DNA of 64,000 nucleotides, from NCBI RefSeq assembly GCF_009856355.1, contig NZ_WMEW01000005.1, positions 62,001 through 126,000 on the forward strand, read 5' to 3'. Below the pieces are notes generated by a model, which searched no databases, was not told the origin of the DNA, and saw only the letters and a list, made by a program, of their open reading frames with translations. Made by a program: the position numbers and the translations under genes. This DNA is from Halobacillus litoralis (GTDB lineage: Bacteria > Bacillota > Bacilli > Bacillales > Halobacillaceae). Shown one piece after another: positions 26,988-35,791 of this stretch; position 1 is the stretch's first letter, and every line of letters begins with the position of its first letter.

Positions 26988-27569
26988 ATGAGCCTCTATA
27001 AGATTGGGAAACTGCTCTGCAGTGTGATTTTTTATCCTCTGTACCGGATTAAAGTTGTAGGAAAAGAAAACATTCCTGCGGATGGGCCGGTCATTATCTG
27101 TTCCAACCACATATCAAACGTTGACCCGCCGGTAGTTGGAATTACGAGCAGCCGGAATATTTACTTTCTCGCCAAAGAAGAGTTGTTTAAAAACCCTTTG
27201 ATTGGGGGAATATTGAAAAAAGTCCACGCGTTCCCAATCAAACGCGGGATGAGAGACAGAAATGCTCTCCGCAAGGGTCTGGATATTCTGAAAGAAGGTC
27301 ACGCCCTGGGATTGTTCCCTGAAGGAACGAGACAGAAGAGTGGGGAAATTGGTCAGGGACTGGCCGGTGCTGGTTTCTTTGCCCTTCGATCCGAAGCTGT
27401 GATCGTTCCCTGTGCCATTATTGGGCCTTATCAGAAGTTTAAGCGTCTGAAAGTCGTTTATGGAGAACCGATAGATTTGTCGGAATACCGTGAACAGAAA
27501 GCTTCTGCCCAGGTCGTAACGGACCGGATCATGGAAGAAATCAGACAATTGCATAAAATTCATCAATGA
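26988..27569 (+). CDS. plsC: 1-acyl-glycerol-3-phosphate acyltransferase
   Basis: 193 residues. Acyltransferase motifs NHISNVDPP (HX4D), FPIKRG and FPEGTRQKSG. N-terminal amphipathic and hydrophobic stretch fits membrane association. Makes phosphatidic acid from lysophosphatidic acid. GAGGAGG in the end of cmk serves as its ribosome site. The cmk-plsC-S1 protein order is widespread in Bacillaceae. Confidence 0.92.
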   Translation: MSLYKIGKLLCSVIFYPLYRIKVVGKENIPADGPVIICSNHISNVDPPVVGITSSRNIYFLAKEELFKNPLIGGILKKVHAFPIKRGMRDRNALRKGLDILKEGHALGLFPEGTRQKSGEIGQGLAGAGFFALRSEAVIVPCAIIGPYQKFKRLKVVYGEPIDLSEYREQKASAQVVTDRIMEEIRQLHKIHQ

Positions 27570-27672
27570 TATGGCGTAATCACTTGACAAAATGCTCTAA
27601 ATATTAGAAGTTAGACAAAAGGGCATTTCTGTATTATTAGGTTGTGTCGGAAATTGAAGGAGGTAGCTTGGT

Positions 27673-28815
27673 ATGGATGAAATGAATCAGGAAGTATCAG
27701 GAATGAAAGAATTCTCTGCAGGGGACATCGTGACTGGTAAGGTCGTGAAAATTGAAGAAAAACAAGTCCTTGTAGATGTTGGATATAAAGTCGAGGGGAT
27801 TGTACCCATCAGTGAATTATCCAGCCTTCATGTAGAAAAAGCATCAGACGCAGTTAATGAAGGGGACGAATTAACCCTGCAGGTGAAGAAAGTAGAAGAT
27901 GATGAAATTGTACTTTCCAAGCGTGCTGTTGACGCTGATAAAGCGTGGCAGGATCTTGAGGCTAAATTCGAAAGCGGAGAAATCTTCGAGGCTGAAGTCA
28001 AGGACGTTGTCAAAGGCGGTCTTGTTGTAGATATTGGTCTTCGCGGATTTATTCCAGCTTCTCTAGTTGAGACGTATTATGTGGAAGATTTTGAAGACTA
28101 CAAAGGGAAAACTCTTTCTCTTAAAGTGGTTGAGCTTGATCGTGAGCAGAACCGTGTCATTCTTTCCCACCGTGCGGTTGTGGAAGAAGAGGAATCAGCT
28201 AAGAAGCAGGAAGTTCTTCAATCCCTTGAGGAAGGACAGGTCATTGAAGGTACAGTACAACGCCTTACTGACTTTGGTGCGTTTGTAAACCTTGGCGGTA
28301 TTGACGGTCTTGTACATATCTCCCAGCTATCCCACCAGCATGTGGAAAAAGCGGCAGATGTGGTCGAAGAAGGCCAGTCCGTGAAGGTTAAAGTGCTTTC
28401 TGTTGATCGCGACAATGAAAGAATTTCTCTTTCTCTTAAAGCTACGCAGCCTGGACCTTGGCACGATATCCAGAATAAGGTGAACTCTGGAGAAACTCTT
28501 GAAGGGACGGTACGCCGCCTTGTGAGCTTCGGTGCCTTTGTCGAAGTCTTCCCTGGAGTAGAAGGTCTTGTGCACATCTCCCAGATTTCCAACCGCCATA
28601 TCGGTACGCCGGATGAGGTGCTTGAAGAAGGACAGACGGTTCAGGTTAAGGTTCTTGATGTGGATGAAGGGGCGAAACGCCTTTCTCTAAGCATGAAGGA
28701 ACTGGAGCGCGATGAAACACGTGCGGATATTGAACAGTATGAAAAAGAAGAGGACAATTCCGGCTTCTCCCTAAGCGATATGATTGGTGACAAGCTGGAT
28801 AAATACAAAAAATAA
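27673..28815 (+). CDS. ypfD: S1-domain RNA-binding protein YpfD (RpsA-like)
   Basis: 380 residues with four S1 domains at about 12-85, 100-170, 188-258 and 273-345. The last two carry the classic [19 protein letters not shown] and [20 protein letters not shown] blocks. The first two are more divergent, as usual. Homologue of ribosomal protein S1, though in low-GC Gram-positives it is not clearly a ribosome component. ATG 27673 follows AAGGAGGTAG. The acidic C-terminus is short. Confidence 0.93.
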   Translation: MDEMNQEVSGMKEFSAGDIVTGKVVKIEEKQVLVDVGYKVEGIVPISELSSLHVEKASDAVNEGDELTLQVKKVEDDEIVLSKRAVDADKAWQDLEAKFESGEIFEAEVKDVVKGGLVVDIGLRGFIPASLVETYYVEDFEDYKGKTLSLKVVELDREQNRVILSHRAVVEEEESAKKQEVLQSLEEGQVIEGTVQRLTDFGAFVNLGGIDGLVHISQLSHQHVEKAADVVEEGQSVKVKVLSVDRDNERISLSLKATQPGPWHDIQNKVNSGETLEGTVRRLVSFGAFVEVFPGVEGLVHISQISNRHIGTPDEVLEEGQTVQVKVLDVDEGAKRLSLSMKELERDETRADIEQYEKEEDNSGFSLSDMIGDKLDKYKK

Positions 28816-28834
28816 AACGTACGTGGTGATGGAT

Positions 28835-29866
28835 ATGAGCAGATCAAAAAGGAAGATTGATCATATCCGCCATGCTTTAGGTCATGAACGGGCGCCTTAC
28901 AATCATTTTGATGATGTGAATATTGTTCATCAGAGTCTCGCCCGTTTGGATTTTAATCAAATCACGTTAAAGGCACAAGCAGGGGAACTTAATTTAAGTT
29001 CCCCTCTTTTTGTCAATGCGATGACCGGAGGAGGCGGAGAAAAGACAAGGGAAATCAACCGCGACCTGGCTGTTGCTGCAAAGGAAACAGGTATAGGTAT
29101 GGCCGTGGGGTCCCAGATGTCCGCGATCAAAAGGCCGGAAGAGCGGTCCACCTATGAAATTGTAAGAGAAATGAACCCTGATGGCGTAGTGTTTGCGAAT
29201 GTGGGCAGTGAGGCATCGCTTCAACAGGCAGTGGAAGCGGTGGACATGATTGATGCAAATGCCCTTCAGATTCATATCAATACGCTGCAGGAACTAATCA
29301 TGCCGGAAGGAGACAGAGACTTCTCTTCCCGTATGTCCAATATTCAAGCAATTGTTGAAGGGATGGACCGGCCGGTGATTATTAAAGAGGTCGGTTACGG
29401 CATGTCGATGGAAACGGCGCAGACGCTTTATGATATAGGGGTCCGTTACATAGACGTCGGCGGACGGGGGGGGACCAACTTCTCAAGAGTAGAGAATCTG
29501 CGCAGGGAAAAGCCTTTGTCCTCCTTTAATAACTGGGGGATTCCTACACCCGCCTCCATACTTGAAGTGAAGAGCAGCCAAACGATGCACGTATTTGCTT
29601 CCGGAGGGATCAGGCACGGTCTGGATGGAGCGAAAGCGGCAGTTCTCGGAGCAAGTGGGTTCGGAATGGCCGGCTCTTTATTAAAGGTTCTAATGGAAGA
29701 AGGCAGAGAGGCGCTTATTGAAGAAATTAACCATGTTCACCAGGAATTCAAAATGGCTATGATGCTGTTAAATGCCTCAAGTCCTGAGGAGCTTCATCAG
29801 AAGCCTCATGTGCTTACTGGAGAGACTAGGACTTGGCAGGAGCAGCGGATCACTAAAGACCTATGA
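28835..29866 (+). CDS. fni: Type 2 isopentenyl-diphosphate isomerase
   Basis: 343 residues, FMN- and NADPH-dependent type 2 IPP isomerase. Visible motifs: NAMTGGGGEKTREIN, MAVGSQMSAIK, ALQIHINTLQELIMPEGDR, VIIKEVGYGMS, DVGGRGGTNFS and ASGGIRHGLD. Interconverts IPP and DMAPP, feeding the prenyl chains made by HepS/HepT. ATG 28835 aligns with the B. subtilis start; ATG 28829 is possible. Follows ypfD after 19 bases, with its own terminator at the end. Confidence 0.93.
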   Translation: MSRSKRKIDHIRHALGHERAPYNHFDDVNIVHQSLARLDFNQITLKAQAGELNLSSPLFVNAMTGGGGEKTREINRDLAVAAKETGIGMAVGSQMSAIKRPEERSTYEIVREMNPDGVVFANVGSEASLQQAVEAVDMIDANALQIHINTLQELIMPEGDRDFSSRMSNIQAIVEGMDRPVIIKEVGYGMSMETAQTLYDIGVRYIDVGGRGGTNFSRVENLRREKPLSSFNNWGIPTPASILEVKSSQTMHVFASGGIRHGLDGAKAAVLGASGFGMAGSLLKVLMEEGREALIEEINHVHQEFKMAMMLLNASSPEELHQKPHVLTGETRTWQEQRITKDL

Positions 29867-29894
29867 CATTCATGTCATAGGTCTTTTCTTTTTT
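29856..29894 (+). terminator. Terminator of fni
   Basis: 13-bp perfect stem AAGACCTATGACA/TGTCATAGGTCTT overlapping the fni stop, followed by TTCTTTTTT. Confidence 0.9.
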
Positions 29895-29952
29895 GCTCTA
29901 TGTTTAAACCGATATATTACCTTCCATAATAACGGTGAAGGAGTTGGAAAGT

Positions 29953-30537
29953 ATGGCGGTTTACTGGTATGCCTGGGTGCTTATGATTTGTATCTGGTTT
30001 TTTATGAAACAAACGTCGGCAAGAACATCTCTGTTGTTTTTTTTGTGTGTTCTTATGTGCACATTCAGCTGGACGTTTATTCATCCGTCTGTCTACCTAT
30101 ATGCCCATCTGGGCCTTCTCATGGTGTTCGGTCTTCATTTACTATCCTTTCAACAAAGGCCGCTTGTGATCTACTTTTGGCTGTTTTTCTTAAGTATCGG
30201 CTTTTCATCTGTCAGCCTTTTTATAACCATCCATCCTGTCTGGACACATCTGCCTGGATTTTCGTTGGGGGTTGCCGTTGTCCTGTTATTGAGAATGATT
30301 TTAAGTGATTTAAGAGGGATCGCCGGTTTCTGGCTGACTATGAACGGAGCGGGCATGACGCTCACTTATGTAGTTCTCCGCTTATACGGAAGAGAAGGCG
30401 TGGTTATGACAGCGCCCCTGCTTGTTTTTGCTCTTAAAGGCCTTTTAATTCTTCTTTTTGTGCATGGTTTACGTACATTGAAGAAAAATAATGCAGGAGC
30501 AGGAAAAAGTAAATATAAGGGAGACGCATATGCATGA
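29953..30537 (+). CDS. yphA: Membrane protein YphA
   Basis: 194 residues, about six membrane helices and a short basic C-terminus. Length and position (fni-yphA-yphB-der) match YphA. Function unknown. GGAG lies 10 nt before ATG 29953. Its stop overlaps the yphB start by 4 bases (ATGA). Confidence 0.78.
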   Translation: MAVYWYAWVLMICIWFFMKQTSARTSLLFFLCVLMCTFSWTFIHPSVYLYAHLGLLMVFGLHLLSFQQRPLVIYFWLFFLSIGFSSVSLFITIHPVWTHLPGFSLGVAVVLLLRMILSDLRGIAGFWLTMNGAGMTLTYVVLRLYGREGVVMTAPLLVFALKGLLILLFVHGLRTLKKNNAGAGKSKYKGDAYA

Positions 30538-31406
30538 ATGAATATACATATCCCATTTTGTTCGGGATTATTGCTGGAACAGTGCTTCGGGTATTTATGA
30601 TGCGGACGGATTACCGTCAGTATCCTACATATCTTCACGGGAAGATTATCCATTTATCATTAGGGTTTATTGCTGCTGCCCTGGGTACAATTGCTATTCC
30701 GTCCATTATGGAAAAAGAATTTACTGCGGTTACATTTCTGACGCTGGCTGCTTCGCAATTCAGGGAGGTCCGCAATATGGAGAGGAATACGCTCGCTGAG
30801 ATGGACAGCTATGAACTTGTGCCCCGTGGAAACACTTATATTGAAGGAATTGCCGTAGCTTTTGAGAGTCGGAATTACCTGGTGATATTTACGTCATTCA
30901 CTGTGACACTTTGTTATCTGGCTGTTAATGTATGGGTGGCTCTGGGAGCGGCAGTGGCTTGTTTCGTGCTTTCTTCCTTGTTAATGAGCGGCTCTAAGCT
31001 GGGAGATATTGTAACAATTGAACAGCGGGAGCTTACCTTTGATGGTGCTGGACTGTACGTGGATAATATCTACATTATGAATATCGGTCTGCCCGAACGG
31101 CAGGATGAAATATTAAGGTATGGGATGGGGTTCATTTTAACCCCGAAATCCTTCAACATCCGCTCTACGATTGCCAACCTCGGTCAGCGCCAGGCGATTC
31201 TGCATGATGTTTCTGTAACGCTGGGAGTCTTCCGTGATTCAGGAACCCCTGCTCTTGTGCCGCTGATTAAACGCGATTTAAATGATGGACGGATCGGAGT
31301 ATTTATTCTCCCTCAGGAAAAGGACCCCGACAGAGCCCGGGAGGTTATAGCCAACGTCCCGGTGCTTGAGAATGCTATACAAAAACCCGGGAAAAGGAGT
31401 GGGTGA
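30534..31406 (+). CDS. yphB: YIEGIA-domain membrane protein YphB (SeaA)
   Basis: 290 residues. The name-giving motif TYIEGIAVAFESRNYLV lies near residue 103. Membrane helices near 5-25, 38-58, 115-135 and 138-152, then a soluble C-terminal half. In B. subtilis yphB is reported to affect spore envelope assembly. Coupled to yphA by a 4-base overlap and followed by its small putative partner 6 bases later. Confidence 0.82.
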   Translation: MNEYTYPILFGIIAGTVLRVFMMRTDYRQYPTYLHGKIIHLSLGFIAAALGTIAIPSIMEKEFTAVTFLTLAASQFREVRNMERNTLAEMDSYELVPRGNTYIEGIAVAFESRNYLVIFTSFTVTLCYLAVNVWVALGAAVACFVLSSLLMSGSKLGDIVTIEQRELTFDGAGLYVDNIYIMNIGLPERQDEILRYGMGFILTPKSFNIRSTIANLGQRQAILHDVSVTLGVFRDSGTPALVPLIKRDLNDGRIGVFILPQEKDPDRAREVIANVPVLENAIQKPGKRSG

Positions 31407-31412
31407 TGATAG

Positions 31413-31598
31413 ATGAAAATGGAAAAAGCGATTCTCGCCTCCATTACGACGCTTGAGAATAAAGTTCAGGGAAGTGCTGCGGTGTTTAAATGTGAAACCA
31501 AAGAGGAGATGGAGGCGGTGGCTGCTAATTTGGAGGCTATTCTCGACGGGATTGCCCACCGGTTGAGTGACCAGCTCTATATTATCGTCAAGCATTGA
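31413..31598 (+). CDS. Small YIEGIA-associated (capping) subunit
   Basis: 61 residues, soluble, alpha/beta-like. Located just after the YIEGIA protein gene and before der, where B. subtilis has the small gene ypzH. Small proteins here are annotated in the family literature as capping subunits for YIEGIA; I assign it by position and size. Start ATG 31413 (an ATG two codons later is possible) follows GGTGAT. Confidence 0.65.
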   Translation: MKMEKAILASITTLENKVQGSAAVFKCETKEEMEAVAANLEAILDGIAHRLSDQLYIIVKH

Positions 31599-31613
31599 AC
31601 GCTGAAGAAAGAA

Positions 31614-31642
31614 TTGTTTCTTTTCCTAAAGTCTGCTAAGAT
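31614..31642 (+). promoter_or_regulatory. Putative promoter of der
   Basis: TTGTTT (31614-31619), 17 nt, TAAGAT (31637-31642). Would give a leader of about 130 nt before der. Confidence 0.45.
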
Positions 31643-31654
31643 AAGAAAGTTAAT

Positions 31655-31719
31655 GGCTTGCTGCTGTTCTTCGGGTGATGGGCGGAAACCATCAAGCCGC
31701 AGGGGAGCAGTCTTTTTTT
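31655..31719 (+). terminator. Leader terminator/attenuator candidate upstream of der
   Basis: Stem segments CTGCT/AGCAG (31661-31665/31706-31710), CGG/CCG (31672-31674/31697-31699) and TGATGG/CCATCA (31676-31681/31689-31694), then seven T. An alternative pairing GGCTTG (31655-31660) with CAAGCC (31693-31698) would break the last two. It could be the terminator of the yphAB unit, an attenuator for der, or both. Confidence 0.5.
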
Positions 31720-31764
31720 GCTTTTCACTGCTGTTGAAACATGAAATAATGAAAATAGAATGAA

Positions 31765-31781
31765 GAAAGGATGATCCTTTC
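31765..31781 (+). promoter_or_regulatory. Hairpin covering the der ribosome site
   Basis: GAAAGGAT-G-ATCCTTTC-type repeat: 7-bp stem with 3-nt loop directly abutting the ATG and containing the only AAGGA site of der. Pairing would hide the ribosome site. Confidence 0.5.
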
Positions 31782-33092
31782 ATGAGAAAATCAGTAATTG
31801 CGATCGTAGGACGACCGAATGTCGGTAAATCAACCATTTTCAACCGGCTGGTTGGAGAAAGAATATCTATAGTAGAAGACACACCCGGTGTGACCAGAGA
31901 CCGGATTTATGCAGAAGCCGAATGGCTTACTTCCACATTTAATATCATTGACACAGGTGGAATTGAAATCGGAGATGAGCCTCTTCTTGTGCAGATGCGC
32001 GCACAGGCTCAGGTGGCTATTGATGAAGCAGATGTTATCGTCTTCATGGTTAATGGCCGGGACGGCATTACCGGAGCCGATGAAGAAGTGGCTAAACTTC
32101 TCTTTAAATCCAATAAGCCGGTTGTACTGGCTGTCAATAAAGTAGACAACCCGGAAATGAGGGAAAACATCTACGAATTCTATTCCCTCGGTTTTGGTGA
32201 ACCGTTCCCGATTTCCGGTACGCACGGGCTCGGCCTTGGGGATCTGCTGGATGAAGTGGTTAAACATTTCCCTGAACAAATCCAGGAGGAAATCGACGAT
32301 GATACCATCCGGTTCAGCTTGATTGGACGACCCAATGTTGGGAAATCCTCGCTGGTGAACAGTCTGCTGGGACAGGAGCGCGTCATTGTCAGTGATATTG
32401 CTGGGACTACAAGGGATGCAGTGGATACCCCGTTTACGAAAGATGGCCGTGATTATGTCATTATAGACACAGCGGGGATGCGCAAACGCGGAAAAGTGTA
32501 CGAATCTACCGAGAAGTACAGCATCATGCGTGCCTTGAAAGCGATTGAGCGTTCCGACGTTGTTTTAACGTTAATTGATGCGGATACAGGGATACAGGAA
32601 CAAGATAAGAAAATCGCGGGGTATGCCCATGAAGCCGGTAAAGCTGTCGTCATTGTCGTGAATAAATGGGACACGCTGGATACCGATGAAAAAACAATGA
32701 AGGAATTCGAGGATAAAGTCCGCGATAACTTCCGATTCCTTGATTATGCTCCGATTGTCTACCTGTCAGCTAAAACGAAGAAAAGAATTCACACCCTGCT
32801 TCCGAGAGTGCTGGAAGTCAGCGAAAATCATGCGAAACGGGTGCAGACCAACTTGTTGAATGAAGTTATTATGGACGCACTGGCTATGAATCCTTCACCT
32901 TCTATTAAAGGTCAGAAGCTGAAGATCTTCTATGCCGCGCAGGTGTCTGTGAAACCACCGAGTTTTGTGGTATTCGTGAACGAACCTGAACTTATGCACT
33001 TCACGTACGAACGATTCCTGGAGAACAGGATCCGGGAAGCCTTTGGATTTGAAGGAACTCCAATCAAAATCTTTGCAAGAAAACGGAGTTAA
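31782..33092 (+). CDS. der: Ribosome-assembly GTPase Der (EngA)
   Basis: 436 residues. Two tandem GTPase domains: [14 protein letters not shown] with DTPGVTRD and NKVD (about 8-165), and [16 protein letters not shown] with [14 protein letters not shown] and NKWD (about 178-345). The C-terminal KH-like domain spans about 350-436. Essential for 50S subunit maturation. The ribosome site is inside a hairpin next to the ATG. Confidence 0.97.
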   Translation: MRKSVIAIVGRPNVGKSTIFNRLVGERISIVEDTPGVTRDRIYAEAEWLTSTFNIIDTGGIEIGDEPLLVQMRAQAQVAIDEADVIVFMVNGRDGITGADEEVAKLLFKSNKPVVLAVNKVDNPEMRENIYEFYSLGFGEPFPISGTHGLGLGDLLDEVVKHFPEQIQEEIDDDTIRFSLIGRPNVGKSSLVNSLLGQERVIVSDIAGTTRDAVDTPFTKDGRDYVIIDTAGMRKRGKVYESTEKYSIMRALKAIERSDVVLTLIDADTGIQEQDKKIAGYAHEAGKAVVIVVNKWDTLDTDEKTMKEFEDKVRDNFRFLDYAPIVYLSAKTKKRIHTLLPRVLEVSENHAKRVQTNLLNEVIMDALAMNPSPSIKGQKLKIFYAAQVSVKPPSFVVFVNEPELMHFTYERFLENRIREAFGFEGTPIKIFARKRS

Positions 33093-33115
33093 GCTGTAGG
33101 AAGGGAGTAGATACT

Positions 33116-34156
33116 GTGGAAAAGATTGCGGTTTTAGGTGCAGGGAGCTGGGGGACAGCCCTGGCTCTCGTTCTGGCTGATAATGGTCATGATGTCCATT
33201 TGTGGGCGCATCGGAAGAGCCTGGCTGATGAAATTAGCCATACACATAAAAACGAAAAGTATCTGAAAGGTGTGGAACTGCCTGAACACCTTCAGGCCAC
33301 CCATGAAATGGCAGAAGCCGTAAAGGGGGCGCGCCATATTCTTCTGGCCGTTCCGACAAAAGCCATGCGTGAAGTGTGTGCCCGGTTGAAAGACCTGTTA
33401 GAAGAAAAGGTCATCCTCACTCATGCTGCGAAAGGGATTGAACCTGGAACATATAAACGGGTATCTGAAATCATAGCTGAAGAAATCCCGAGGGAAAGTT
33501 ATGAGGATATTGTCGTTTTATCAGGACCGAGTCACGCCGAGGAAGTCAGCCGCAGGCAGCCGACGACCGTGACGGTATCTGCTTCTGATTTATCCGTGGC
33601 TGAGAAAGTCCAGGATCTTTATATCAACCATAAATTTCGTGTCTACACGTCCCCGGACCTTGTCGGCGTAGAGCTCGGAGGTGCTTTAAAGAATATCATC
33701 GCACTGGGGGCCGGTATTTCAGACGGCTTAGGATATGGAGATAACGCCAAGGCTGCTCTCATTACGCGGGGGCTTGCTGAGATTGCCCGTCTCGGCACAT
33801 CGATGGGAGCGAATCCTCTGACATTCTCGGGTTTGACCGGAATCGGCGATTTGATCGTTACATGTACTAGTTCCCACAGTAGAAACTGGCGGGCAGGATA
33901 CAAGCTTGGGCAGGGCAGCGGGCTTGAACAAGTCCTTGAAGATATGGGGATGGTCGTCGAAGGGGTTCGAACAGCCAAGGCTGCTTATCAGCTTGCCTCC
34001 GATCAGGACGTTGAAATGCCGATCACCACAGGTATATATCAAATCCTGTTTGAGGATAAAAGCCCGCGGGACGTTGTCGATCAGCTGATGACAAGAATCC
34101 GCAGGCATGAAATGGAGGATTTGACAAATATCCTGGACCAGCGGATGAATGACTGA
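33116..34156 (+). CDS. gpsA: Glycerol-3-phosphate dehydrogenase (NAD(P)+)
   Basis: 346 residues. N-terminal dinucleotide fold VLGAGSWGTALA, then the conserved THAAKGIEPGT, LSGPSHAEEV, GGALKNIIALGAGISDGL with catalytic Lys, and GLTGIGDLIVTC. Makes sn-glycerol-3-phosphate for phospholipids, matching plsC upstream. GTG start with GGAAGGGAG upstream. Follows der as in B. subtilis. Confidence 0.95.
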   Translation: MEKIAVLGAGSWGTALALVLADNGHDVHLWAHRKSLADEISHTHKNEKYLKGVELPEHLQATHEMAEAVKGARHILLAVPTKAMREVCARLKDLLEEKVILTHAAKGIEPGTYKRVSEIIAEEIPRESYEDIVVLSGPSHAEEVSRRQPTTVTVSASDLSVAEKVQDLYINHKFRVYTSPDLVGVELGGALKNIIALGAGISDGLGYGDNAKAALITRGLAEIARLGTSMGANPLTFSGLTGIGDLIVTCTSSHSRNWRAGYKLGQGSGLEQVLEDMGMVVEGVRTAKAAYQLASDQDVEMPITTGIYQILFEDKSPRDVVDQLMTRIRRHEMEDLTNILDQRMND

Positions 34157-34217
34157 CACATATGGACCTCTGTGCATATACTACACAGAACCTAATGCAC
34201 GAGGAGGTCAATTGTTC

Positions 34218-34475
34218 ATGAGTGATTTTCAAAAAAGTATTTTTGATCACCTGAAGAAAAAAGCAGACATCGATGCTCAGGATGTATTCAAGGTCGCTGA
34301 TAAGGTCCAGCACGCCGATTTTTCTGATGAGAAAACGGTACGTGGACTGGTCCGCCAGCTGGCACAGGTCGCCGGCAAAAACATATCGAAACAGAAGGAA
34401 GACAAAATTGTTGAAGCCGTCATCAGCCAGAATATGCCTCTGGATTTGAATACGTTAGGTAAATTCTTGAAATAA
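34218..34475 (+). CDS. Stage VI sporulation protein F (SpoVIF) family protein
   Basis: 85 residues. The core FKVADKVQHADFSDEKTVRGLVRQLAQVAGKNISKQKEDKIVEAV matches the SpoVIF family, whose B. subtilis member is needed for late coat assembly under sigma-K/GerE. ATG 34218 is 10 nt from GAGGAGG; a TTG at 34212 is closer. It lies between gpsA and yphE, where B. subtilis has no such gene, so it is an additional or relocated copy. I leave the symbol blank because it may be a paralogue. Confidence 0.72.
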   Translation: MSDFQKSIFDHLKKKADIDAQDVFKVADKVQHADFSDEKTVRGLVRQLAQVAGKNISKQKEDKIVEAVISQNMPLDLNTLGKFLK

Positions 34476-34578
34476 TTACGAACGGGTGGGCGCCTGAGGA
34501 GGCGGACTTTCCATCGTATGCATAAGATAACACGCAGCAATCATTACACATGAGCTGGTCAGGGAATTGTTTAGTCAC

Positions 34579-34606
34579 CCGGGGTGGGAACGCCCCGGCT
34601 TTTTTT
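34579..34606 (+). terminator. Terminator upstream of yphE
   Basis: CCGGGG/CCCCGG stem with 8-nt loop, a one-base gap and seven T. Ends the gpsA-SpoVIF unit. Confidence 0.75.
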
Positions 34607-34630
34607 ATGTATCCGTTTACGAACCGGATA

Positions 34631-34639
34631 TGATATAAT
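34631..34639 (+). promoter_or_regulatory. Extended -10 promoter of yphEF
   Basis: TGATATAAT, a TGn-TATAAT extended -10, with no good -35 at 17 nt. Lies 37 nt before yphE. Confidence 0.45.
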
Positions 34640-34675
34640 ATCAAAAGTCGAATGTACATCAAAGGAGGGCCACTT

Positions 34676-34873
34676 ATGTCTGAATCCATGCTGAACATGT
34701 ACATATCCTTTGCGGGAATCATCTCCTTATTCCTTGCCATAGGTTTAATCTATTTAAGCAGATTTAAGTTGAAAGGCATTTTTTCGGCCGTTACCGCCGT
34801 TTTTGCCTATCTATTTATGATTGTGGGCGGATTGATTATTTTCTACATTGTACTCAGCGGCCCAACCGCTTGA
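34676..34873 (+). CDS. yphE: Small two-helix membrane protein YphE (DUF2768-like)
   Basis: 65 residues with two membrane helices (about 8-28 and 38-60) joined by a short basic loop. AAAGGAGG lies 7 nt before ATG 34676. Position before yphF and spoIVA matches YphE. Function unknown. Confidence 0.68.
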   Translation: MSESMLNMYISFAGIISLFLAIGLIYLSRFKLKGIFSAVTAVFAYLFMIVGGLIIFYIVLSGPTA

Positions 34874-34889
34874 CGAAGGAGGAAACAGC

Positions 34890-35618
34890 ATGAAGATTTT
34901 CCGCTGCTCAGGGCTTCTCATTCTTCTTTTCCTGTTAACCGGGTGTTTGTATCCTCAAGAAAGACTCCAGAAAAACCAGGTTCCCAATGATCAGCAGCTG
35001 AACATGGTCCAGGAGGCGGTAGATACCTATCAGGAGAGAACAGACGGGCTTCTTCCCATTAAGACGAAGGACCAGGACACACCGGTCTTTCAAAAATATC
35101 CGATTGAATTCAGCAAGCTGAAGGAAATGAACATTATTGGAGAACTCCCCGGGACATCCTTCGAAAACGGGGGGCATTATCAGTACGTCATTATTCATCC
35201 GGAAACGGATCCAACGGTGAAAGTGCTGGACCTTCGGACGACGGAGGAAGTCAGGTCTCTTCAAGTGAAGGTCAAATTCTATAAAGATAACAACCGTTAT
35301 CCTCCTCTTGGTGATTTTGTGTCCAAGGGAGTGTACGAGCTGGACTATGAGAAGATTGGTATGGACGAACCGCCAATGATTGACAGTCCTTATTCAGACC
35401 AGCGTCTGCCTGTTTATCTGGATGAGCAGGGACAGGTCTACATCGATTACAGGAAAGACCTCTATGCGTATCTTCGATCCGAAGACCATGCCTATAAGGC
35501 GGGCGAGGATATTCGTTTTCTTCTGACGGATCATACGCCGATCGTTCCTGCCTATTCAACCGCTTATACGGTGGAAGAAGGAGAGCCTGTGTTTTTACAT
35601 GCGTCTCCTTCTTCCTGA
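34890..35618 (+). CDS. yphF: Putative lipoprotein YphF
   Basis: 242 residues. Lipoprotein signal with lipobox LLTGC (Cys about residue 20), then a soluble outer domain rich in Asp and Tyr. Directly upstream of spoIVA as in B. subtilis. Function unknown. GGAGG is well placed before ATG 34890. Confidence 0.82.
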   Translation: MKIFRCSGLLILLFLLTGCLYPQERLQKNQVPNDQQLNMVQEAVDTYQERTDGLLPIKTKDQDTPVFQKYPIEFSKLKEMNIIGELPGTSFENGGHYQYVIIHPETDPTVKVLDLRTTEEVRSLQVKVKFYKDNNRYPPLGDFVSKGVYELDYEKIGMDEPPMIDSPYSDQRLPVYLDEQGQVYIDYRKDLYAYLRSEDHAYKAGEDIRFLLTDHTPIVPAYSTAYTVEEGEPVFLHASPSS

Positions 35619-35623
35619 GTGAG

Positions 35624-35649
35624 CCGTTCCCAAATGGGGGCGGTTTTTT
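35624..35649 (+). terminator. Terminator after yphF
   Basis: CCGTTCCC/GGGGGCGG stem (two T-G pairs), AAAT loop, six T. Confidence 0.8.
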
Positions 35650-35711
35650 CTGCTCTCTGCGGCCATCCGCTCCGTCGGAACGGTCCCCACGACGTGATTA
35701 TAGATTTCTGA

Positions 35712-35740
35712 CATATTTACCTGGGACAACGTCATAGAAT
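35712..35740 (+). promoter_or_regulatory. Sigma-E promoter of spoIVA
   Basis: CATATT (35712-35717), 15 nt, CATAGAAT (35733-35740). Close to the sigma-E consensus (KMATATT, CATACANT), and spoIVA is a sigma-E gene in B. subtilis. Confidence 0.75.
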
Positions 35741-35791
35741 CAGAGTGTCTAGGCTTGTATGGTGGTGAAATCACATTTGGGAGGGGATCCT

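Noticed and set aside
27584..27637. TTGACA at 27584 as a promoter of ypfD
   Set aside because: No -10 at 16-18 nt; the next TATTAT (27632) is too far, and other pairings have 12-15 nt spacers.
29772..30308. 178-codon plus-strand frame running from the end of fni into yphA
   Set aside because: It spans the fni terminator and is out of frame with both fni and yphA, which match known proteins.
31655..31719. A known riboswitch class upstream of der
   Set aside because: The leader does not show the conserved cores I know for fluoride, Mn (yybP-ykoY), PreQ1, SAM or c-di-GMP classes; kept only as an attenuator-like stem.
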